Assembly: GCA_964579675.1 (NCBI GenBank)
Contig: CAZOIA010000189.1
Coordinates: forward strand, 1 to 10,575
Direction: 5' to 3'
Length of the DNA: 10,575 bases
From: CAZOIA01 sp964579675
GTDB taxonomy: Bacteria; Planctomycetota; Phycisphaerae; UBA1845; PWPN01
Below, piece by piece: positions 1-5,174 of the stretch; positions within the stretch are counted from its first letter, which is position 1; every line of letters starts with the position of its first letter. The position numbers and the translations under genes are program-made. The notes beneath the pieces are model-generated. The model saw nothing but the letters and a program-made list of their open reading frames with translations, ran no database searches and was not told the origin of the DNA.

Positions 1-1251
1 GAGGCACTGCGGATCGCTCGCGAGTTGTCCGCGCAACTCGACCGGCCCTGGGCCGACGCACCGACAACGCAGCCTGGGAACTATAAGGAACCGCCGGAAA
101 GCGAAACCGGCGAGCAGGTCTATGCGAAGATGGTGGACCGGCTCAGGCAGAAGTATCCGGACGAACTCCTGTTCGACATGCCCGGCGCGCTGAAGGATGA
201 CCTGAACAAGGCCAGCGTCTCGAAGGGGTTGGGAAAGGAGTTCACAGACCAGGGGGTGGGGCTCTCACGGAGCGCCGCCGTCTCAGTGCAGGAGGCGGAC
301 AGCAGATGGCTGATCACCGACGGGCCCCGGCGGTACACCGTGATCAAGACAGGAGATGCCTTGAAGGTGTACCGCAAGGTGCTGGAATACGTCCGCACGG
401 GACTGCTGGATGAGCAGGTGATGTCCCGAGATCGGGACGTTCCCCAGGCCACGGCGATGGCAGGGACAAATCAGGAAATAGAGATGAGTCGGGCGGCATT
501 CCTGGTGGCCGGACTGGAGGCACAGCCCGAGGACTTCCAGAATCACATGCGTTACTTCCGAAATGTGTATGAGACCTGTGCCGTGCCTTTCGTGGACGCC
601 GACGGAAGCGCCTACGTGCTGCGGACGGTGGCGACGCGGCCGAAGCAGGCCCCGGCCTCGACGGAAGCCGTCCGTGACCAGTTGGTGCGGGATCTGCGGC
701 TGCAGAGGGCTCAGGAAGAGGCGGGCAAACGAGCCGAAGCGTTGATGGAGCGGGCGGCGGAGGTCGGACTGGAAGAGGCGTTCCGCAGTGACAAGGTCCT
801 CTTCGAGCTGCTCGGGGAAAAGGCCCTGAAGGAGCCGGCACCATTCGCCCGCAAGCGGATCCAGCAGTTCTCAGGTTGGCCGATGCGGCTCGTCCCGGGC
901 TCGATTTCTGCTCCGCCTTTCTGGGGTGACTCCGAACTCGTGGAGGCTTGTTTCGCGCTGGCCGGTAGAACGACGACGCAACCCGCGCGGGTGCTCGTGC
1001 ACCAGCAGCGCCGGCAACAGCAGTGGGTGGTCGTTCAAGTGCACGAGATCCTGCCGGTTACGCAGGCGGAGTACGATAAGCAGCGGACGGCGGCGATCAA
1101 TTACTGTCGGATTCAGCGGCAGGTCAGGGTGTTGTCCAACTGGTTCGACCCCCAGCAGATTCGCGCCCGCGTCGGTTGGAAGGACGCCTTCGCGCGGGAC
1201 GAGGGCAAGCCGACAACACCCGGGCAGGAAGACGAGGAACGGGCGGGGTAG
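1..1251 (+). CDS. PpiD/SurA-like hypothetical protein, C-terminal part (5' truncated)
   Basis: The frame is open from base 1 to the TAG at 1249-1251, giving at least 416 residues. A TTG at 25 has no convincing ribosome-binding site, so I read this as a gene entering from the left. Most of the protein is soluble, with no membrane segment in view. The region coded by about 640-780 (VRDQLVRDLRLQRAQEEAGKRAEAL followed by a GLEEAF stretch, not quoted in full) resembles the helical arm that follows the prolyl-isomerase domain in PpiD/SurA-type periplasmic folding factors. The part coded by 930-1070 (LVEACFALAG, then VVVQVHEILPVTQAEY) resembles the usual 'lvea.f.L..g.vs.pv....g..vv.l.e..p' C-terminal pattern of those proteins. 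Both are from recall of family patterns, without alignment. No intact catalytic rotamase signature is visible. The tail after about 1170 is charged and low in complexity. Function is inferred only as an envelope folding or chaperone-like factor; 'hypothetical' is the safe name. Confidence 0.6.
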   Translation, partial: EALRIARELSAQLDRPWADAPTTQPGNYKEPPESETGEQVYAKMVDRLRQKYPDELLFDMPGALKDDLNKASVSKGLGKEFTDQGVGLSRSAAVSVQEADSRWLITDGPRRYTVIKTGDALKVYRKVLEYVRTGLLDEQVMSRDRDVPQATAMAGTNQEIEMSRAAFLVAGLEAQPEDFQNHMRYFRNVYETCAVPFVDADGSAYVLRTVATRPKQAPASTEAVRDQLVRDLRLQRAQEEAGKRAEALMERAAEVGLEEAFRSDKVLFELLGEKALKEPAPFARKRIQQFSGWPMRLVPGSISAPPFWGDSELVEACFALAGRTTTQPARVLVHQQRRQQQWVVVQVHEILPVTQAEYDKQRTAAINYCRIQRQVRVLSNWFDPQQIRARVGWKDAFARDEGKPTTPGQEDEERAG

Positions 1252-1380
1252 TCACGTTTCCATCCGAAGTTATCGGAACCACTATATGCCAGCAATCCCC
1301 AGCTTCTGACTTCTCGGGTGACATGTCCTATCATGATTCCGGGGCATTTCGCTTCGGCTTCCAGAATCTTGTTGCAGGGG

Positions 1381-1404
1381 TCAGGTGGGGAAGGTGTCAC
1401 CTGA
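1381..1404. repeat. Perfect 7-bp inverted repeat upstream of the mini-frame
   Basis: TCAGGTG (1381-1387) pairs exactly with CACCTGA (1398-1404) around a 10-nt purine-rich loop. It lies 37 nt before the ATG at 1442. It could be an operator half-site pair or an RNA hairpin. No T-run follows, so it is not an intrinsic terminator for the upstream gene. A 7-bp match can occur by chance in a spacer this long. Confidence 0.4.
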
Positions 1405-1441
1405 TCGTTCGAGCATTGCATACTTTGAGAGAAGCGTCATC

Positions 1442-1566
1442 ATGAAACGCGCGGTTGTTGTCTGCCTGGCGGTGGGCACGGTGCTCGCGGTCGCGGACCC
1501 GGCGCGGTCGCGCTCGGCATGATCGCCCTGCCTATGGTGGCGTGGATCAGGCGACGATTCGCGTAG
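1442..1566 (+). pseudogene. Mini exported-protein frame: signal-peptide start and C-terminal anchor-like end in different frames
   Basis: ATG at 1442 follows a purine-rich GAGAGAAG (about 1427-1434). It opens MKRAVVVCLAVGTVLAVA, which looks like a signal peptide (basic n-region, hydrophobic core), but stops at TGA 1520-1522 after 26 codons. In the +2 shifted frame the same stretch continues as GAVALGMIALPMVAWIRRRFA (just over 20 residues; core VALGMIALPMVAWIRRRFA) to TAG 1564-1566. This is a hydrophobic helix followed by an arginine cluster, reminiscent of PEP-CTERM-like C-terminal sorting tails. A strong terminator begins 32 nt later. Readings: a frameshifted or internally deleted remnant of an exported protein, a real 26-residue peptide gene, or chance. 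A single indel near 1490-1515 would join the two halves into a two-helix peptide of about 41 residues. Nothing here identifies a function. Confidence 0.35.
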
Positions 1567-1598
1567 ATCCTCAAAGTCATCTCGGGTAGCGACTGCGG

Positions 1599-1624
1599 GC
1601 TGTCCGATTGGACAGCTTTTCTTT
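1599..1624 (+). terminator. Intrinsic (rho-independent) terminator
   Basis: GCTGTCC (1599-1605), loop GATT, GGACAGC (1610-1616), then TTTTCTTT (1617-1624). This is a perfect 7-bp stem with a four-base loop and a U-rich tail, and two further G-U pairs are possible at its base. It lies 32 nt after the TAG that ends the mini-frame at 1566 and 348 nt after the end of the first gene. It could therefore end either a short transcript across 1442-1566 or read-through from the first gene. It also insulates the DUF362 gene downstream. Confidence 0.8.
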
Positions 1625-1678
1625 GCACGTCCGGCGGAAGCGTACTCGCCGATTGCCCCGGGAGGAACGAGACCCACT

Positions 1679-1702
1679 CTCGCGGGCTCCGCTGGCCGCG
1701 AG
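1679..1702. repeat. GC-rich 7-bp inverted repeat
   Basis: CTCGCGG (1679-1685) pairs with CCGCGAG (1696-1702) around a 10-nt spacer. It sits between the intrinsic terminator and the promoter of the DUF362 gene, about 180 bases upstream of the TATAAT. It is too far upstream to be a leader hairpin of that gene. It may be a regulator site or chance pairing in GC-rich DNA. Confidence 0.3.
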
Positions 1703-1880
1703 GGGCGATAGCGTTTCAACCAGCGGCCGACCCTGTTAACCGATCTCGTAAACCCGCAGTTGCACCAATGAATCCGGGCGTTATCTCCGGTTGGCCGCGA
1801 ATGCGCCCACGCGGCTCGCAGGTCCGTTCCGTTCCGCGAAGCCTCTTGGACCTTCTGTTCCATCTGCCAGGCATACACGC

Positions 1881-1929
1881 TATAATTGAGAAAGCGGAGT
1901 GCATGGTATCTGTTTCTCAACGCGAGGAG
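1881..1929 (+). promoter_or_regulatory. Promoter -10 and leader with ribosome-binding site of the first DUF362 gene
   Basis: A perfect TATAAT lies at 1881-1886, followed by TG. No good -35 hexamer is present at 17 nt (TTCCAT at 1858-1863 is poor), so the promoter may depend on an activator or on another sigma factor. The leader would be about 40 nt. It contains CTGTTTC (1910-1916) and GAGGAG (1924-1929), four bases before the ATG at 1934. The same elements recur in the same order before the second paralogue, which supports both the promoter and the start-codon choice. Confidence 0.65.
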
Positions 1930-1933
1930 TGAG

Positions 1934-4900
1934 ATGAACAGCGTTTCACGTTGTCACGAAGAACCTACGTCCGGTCGCGAGGGTCACCGTTCAGCGCAGA
2001 AGCGGAACGCTTCGTCGCCGCGTCGCGCGGCTGGGGGGCTATTCGCGCAAGTTCTCCGGGCGTGCCGGTGGTCGTGGTTCCTGCTGGTGCGCAATCGGTT
2101 TGCGATTGCGGTGGCCTCGCTGCTGTGGCTGATTTTTCGCAGCGGCAGTCAACCGCGTCGGATCACGTATCCGTGCCAGCAGGTGGCAGCGGCGAACGTG
2201 GGCGCATTCGCGGCAGGCTTGATACCGGTCCTGTGGCTCTCCCGCAAGCGCCGCTGTTCGGACATGTTGCCCAGGGCGGCGGTCATCCGGCGGCAACTGC
2301 TGATCGCGGGCATCATGTTCGTCGTCGCCTTGATCGGCGTGGAGACGTATCAGTTCGCCAACACGCCTGGGGAGTGTGGTCCGGTGCCCATGTTGCCCGG
2401 CACTCAAACCCCGGCGGCCAATCCCACCACGGTAGCCGTCGTGAAGGACCGCGGGCACGTCTGGCCGATACCGGCTTCGCAGGTCGAAGCCATGGTACGC
2501 CGCGCAGTAATGCTGGCCGGCGGATTCCAGGACAAGATGGTGGACGGCAACGGTGGGGGGAGCGTGGACGGGATCCTGAAAGTCGTCATCAAGCCGAACC
2601 TGGTCCAGGACCTGTGGGTGCCGGGGGACGGCGTGACCACCGACCCGAAGGTTACCCGGGCCGTGGTTCGTATCGCCGAGGAGGCGGCGCTGGCACAAGG
2701 ATGGGCGCCCCAGGATATTCAGATCTTCATCGCCGAGGGAAGCGCCTCTTCCCGGGGGAGCATTGGTGTCGGGGGGCGTTTGATTACCCGCCGGGCGTTC
2801 CACGACAGCGGGTATACCTCTGAAGCCTGGAATCATACGCCCTGGCAGGGGATCGACGACGAAACCGGGGCAAAGCTGGTTGATCTGAACGATTGCGGGA
2901 CCGGGAGCATCGATCCATCGCTCGATCCGCCCGACCCGAACCTGACCTGCCAGGAGGCAACCGTTTCCAATGGCGTCATCCGAACCGAGTACTGGATGCA
3001 GGACATCCTGATGGACTGCGATGTCCTGATCAGCGTGCCGACCCTCAAGAACCACGCCAATGGCAGTGTGACGATGTCGCTCAAGAATCGGGTCGGTTGC
3101 GCTCCGAGCGATATCTATCACCATCCGTCTTTCGACCAGATGAAATGGGGCGTGGTTCACTCGACGAACGACGGCTTTGGCTGGACGGTTGCGCCGGCGC
3201 CGTCGGGTATCGGCAATCTCTCGGAAGAGGATGAGATCGTGCAGCGTACGATCGTGGACCTGAACCTGCTTCGGCCGCAGGATTTCGCGGTCATCGATGG
3301 GCTGATGGGCATCGAGAACGGCCCGGTCGGCCCCAACAACGGAGGCGGCGGCGCGGGGGCACTGATGCAGAGGGAGATGGACCTGGTCATCGCGGGCAGG
3401 GATTCGGTGGCGGTGGATGCCGTCGGCTCGCTCGTGATGGGGTATGACCCGGACTATATCCCTCACATCGCCTGGGCGGACGGCACGGGCGCGCTGGGCA
3501 CCGGCAACCGGTCCGTGATCCAGGTGCTCGGCGATCACGTCGCAGTGGTGCGCGAGGACTTCGCGGTGGAATGGGACGCGTGGTGCCAGCAGGCCCGGGC
3601 TGAGTCCGACTCGCCTTGGCTTACCGATATCTCCTGGGCCGAGGGCGCGCCGGTCACGATACTGCAGGACACCACAGTCTGGGCCCTGGGCAGCGGCGAC
3701 AGCGGCGGCGTGACCAGCGGCTTGGTCAAGGCTGAACTGACCATCCGGCCGGCGCCCGAGGAGGCACCGGCGGGCAACCTGCTGATCAACGGCGGGTTCG
3801 AGACCGGCGACGGAACCGGATGGACCACCTGGGAATCGCCCTGGGGGAGTAACATGGTGCGGCTGTACGATTACCATGCCGGGTGCCTGGGCGACCACTG
3901 CCTCAGGCTCGGCAATACCGACACGACCGGAAGTTTCGGCGTGTACCAGGAGGTGGCGGTCGAGCCCGGCAAGACCTATCGGATCGACATGGACTGGAAG
4001 GGGTACAAGTATGGCAACCTGAACTGGTGGGAGGTCATCCTGATCGACGGGCCGTTCGACTACAACCAGGCCGACCAGGCGGACCTTGTCGAGCGAAACT
4101 ACATGTACGCGTACGACAACAACACGTACGCACTTCCGATCGGGTACTTCGGATGGATCTGGGGTCACGAGCAGAACGCTCCACCCGAGAACCAGGTGGA
4201 CTGGAACAACCGCAAGGGATGCCGGACCGCCACCGGCAACGTGATGACGGTCGTGCTCAAGGCGGGCAGCGACGGCAGCGGCAGCCCCGGTGTCGCCGCA
4301 TGGCTCGACGGCGTCTCGCTGGTTGAGGTGACTGACGTAGAGCCCGTCGTGACGCGCGTCAATCCGCCGGTTCCCGACTTCAGTCTCGTCTGGGATTCAA
4401 CGAGCTTTGCGCCCGGTGACTACCAGGCGACGGTGACAATCTACGATGCCTCGATGAACGAGGCGAGCATCACCCGGAACATCGAGCTGGTACCGCCTGA
4501 GGGCCCGATCCTCAGCGTGGGCCCGCTATCCATGTCCGCCAGCACGTTTGTCGGTGATGACCCTGAAGACGACACGTTCACGGTAGGAAACGCCGGCGTG
4601 GAGACGTTGAACTACACGCTGGAGGTCAGCGAACCCTGGCTGGAGCTGAGTGCCTGGGGCGGCTCGGTGCCGACCGGCGCCCCGCCGGATACGATCACGG
4701 TTTACTTCCACTGTTCCGCCCTGTTACCGGGACAGCACGAGGCGACGATTACCGTCTCGTGCGCCGAGGCCTACAACAGCCCGAAGGAGATCCTGGTGAC
4801 GGTCGATGTGGGGACGGTGATCTGCGACTTCGCCCCGAGCGACGGCGACGTGGACATGGAGGACTTCGGTTACTTGCAGGCGTGCTACACCGGCCCGGGC

Positions 4901-5059
4901 AATCTGGTGACCGACCCGAGCTGCTTCAACGCTGATATTCACCCCGTGCCCGACGGGGACGGCGACGTGGACATCGACGACTTCAACATCCTGCAGGGAT
5001 GTCTTACGGGGGCGAAGATAATCCCCGATCCGGATTGTGCCGGTTCGTCCGAACCGTGA
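1934..5059 (+). CDS. Membrane-anchored DUF362 protein with jelly-roll, BACON-like and dockerin-like domains
   Basis: A protein of 1041 residues. ATG 1934 is chosen over the in-frame TTG at 1886 because the TTG lies inside the TATAAT/TG element, while ATG 1934 has GAGGAG at 1924-1929 and brings the membrane module into register with the paralogue. Hydrophobic segments lie near residues 54-68, 84-102 and 121-137. The basic SRKRR (103-107) between helices 2 and 3 suggests that the rest is exported. RSGSQPRRITYPCQQ spans 69-83. DUF362 (PF04015) covers about 164-545, with VVIKPNLV (217-224), VPTLKNH (368-374), SLKN (382-385), AVIDG (452-456) and VAVDAVG (492-498). A jelly-roll, CBM-like domain follows at about 613-798 (NLLINGGFETGDGTGW start), then a short Ig-like piece (801-853), a BACON-like domain (857-960) and a dockerin-like tail (962-1035) with two D-x-D-V-D-x-x-D-F loops. 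Catalytic role unknown; the tail suggests calcium-dependent attachment or protein-protein contact. The gene heads a tandem pair. Confidence 0.85.
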   Translation: MNSVSRCHEEPTSGREGHRSAQKRNASSPRRAAGGLFAQVLRACRWSWFLLVRNRFAIAVASLLWLIFRSGSQPRRITYPCQQVAAANVGAFAAGLIPVLWLSRKRRCSDMLPRAAVIRRQLLIAGIMFVVALIGVETYQFANTPGECGPVPMLPGTQTPAANPTTVAVVKDRGHVWPIPASQVEAMVRRAVMLAGGFQDKMVDGNGGGSVDGILKVVIKPNLVQDLWVPGDGVTTDPKVTRAVVRIAEEAALAQGWAPQDIQIFIAEGSASSRGSIGVGGRLITRRAFHDSGYTSEAWNHTPWQGIDDETGAKLVDLNDCGTGSIDPSLDPPDPNLTCQEATVSNGVIRTEYWMQDILMDCDVLISVPTLKNHANGSVTMSLKNRVGCAPSDIYHHPSFDQMKWGVVHSTNDGFGWTVAPAPSGIGNLSEEDEIVQRTIVDLNLLRPQDFAVIDGLMGIENGPVGPNNGGGGAGALMQREMDLVIAGRDSVAVDAVGSLVMGYDPDYIPHIAWADGTGALGTGNRSVIQVLGDHVAVVREDFAVEWDAWCQQARAESDSPWLTDISWAEGAPVTILQDTTVWALGSGDSGGVTSGLVKAELTIRPAPEEAPAGNLLINGGFETGDGTGWTTWESPWGSNMVRLYDYHAGCLGDHCLRLGNTDTTGSFGVYQEVAVEPGKTYRIDMDWKGYKYGNLNWWEVILIDGPFDYNQADQADLVERNYMYAYDNNTYALPIGYFGWIWGHEQNAPPENQVDWNNRKGCRTATGNVMTVVLKAGSDGSGSPGVAAWLDGVSLVEVTDVEPVVTRVNPPVPDFSLVWDSTSFAPGDYQATVTIYDASMNEASITRNIELVPPEGPILSVGPLSMSASTFVGDDPEDDTFTVGNAGVETLNYTLEVSEPWLELSAWGGSVPTGAPPDTITVYFHCSALLPGQHEATITVSCAEAYNSPKEILVTVDVGTVICDFAPSDGDVDMEDFGYLQACYTGPGNLVTDPSCFNADIHPVPDGDGDVDIDDFNILQGCLTGAKIIPDPDCAGSSEP

Positions 5060-5116
5060 TCGCAGAGCAGACCGACGGTCAGCCTTCCGGGGCGCCCTCG
5101 CTTCGCTCCGGAGATG

Positions 5117-5170
5117 TGCTATAATTGCTCTCGGAAGAATTCCTGCCTGTTTCGTCTGAGGAGATAGGAG
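5117..5170 (+). promoter_or_regulatory. Extended -10 promoter and leader with double ribosome-binding site of the second DUF362 gene
   Basis: TGCTATAAT (5117-5125) is a perfect extended -10 (TG-n-TATAAT), which can function without a good -35, and none is seen. CTGTTTC is at 5147-5153. Two Shine-Dalgarno-like runs follow, GAGGAG (5158-5163) and AGGAG (5166-5170), before ATG 5175. The predicted leader is about 43 nt, nearly the same as for the first paralogue. The spacer between the two genes is 115 nt with no clear terminator, so the second gene may be transcribed both from this promoter and by read-through. Confidence 0.7.
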
Positions 5171-5174
5171 TAAC

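Larger units (their letters stand above)
1252..1933. other. 682-bp intergenic region
   Basis: No full-length gene can be supported here. The longest open frames (for example the minus strand 1381-1920) read as arginine/proline-rich shadow translations without a ribosome-binding site or recognisable domain. What the region holds is a 7-bp inverted repeat at 1381-1404, a very short exported-protein-like reading frame or relic at 1442-1566, a strong intrinsic terminator at 1599-1624, a GC-rich inverted repeat at 1679-1702, and the promoter and leader of the downstream DUF362 gene from about 1881. The order hairpin, mini-frame, terminator suggests a separate short transcription unit inside the spacer. 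Confidence 0.6.

Noticed and set aside
1381..1920. 179-codon minus-strand open frame across the first intergenic region
   Set aside because: The translation is arginine-rich and without recognisable domain or hydrophobic pattern, has no ribosome-binding site, and runs antisense through the terminator and the promoter of the DUF362 gene. Long stop-free frames are common in GC-rich DNA.
2039..4168. 709-codon minus-strand open frame opposite the first DUF362 gene
   Set aside because: It is a shadow of the GC-rich plus-strand gene: rich in His, Arg, Val and Asp with no domain logic, while the plus strand shows clear DUF362 motifs.
4817..5038. True cellulosome dockerin
   Set aside because: The Ca-loop pattern is dockerin-like, but no cohesin, scaffoldin or cellulase gene is in view. 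Such tails are widespread in planctomycete secreted proteins, so a cellulosome is not inferred.
5060..5119. Terminator between the two DUF362 genes
   Set aside because: Only a short palindrome (CTCCGGAG, near 5106-5113) is present, with no adequate stem or T-run, so read-through cannot be excluded.
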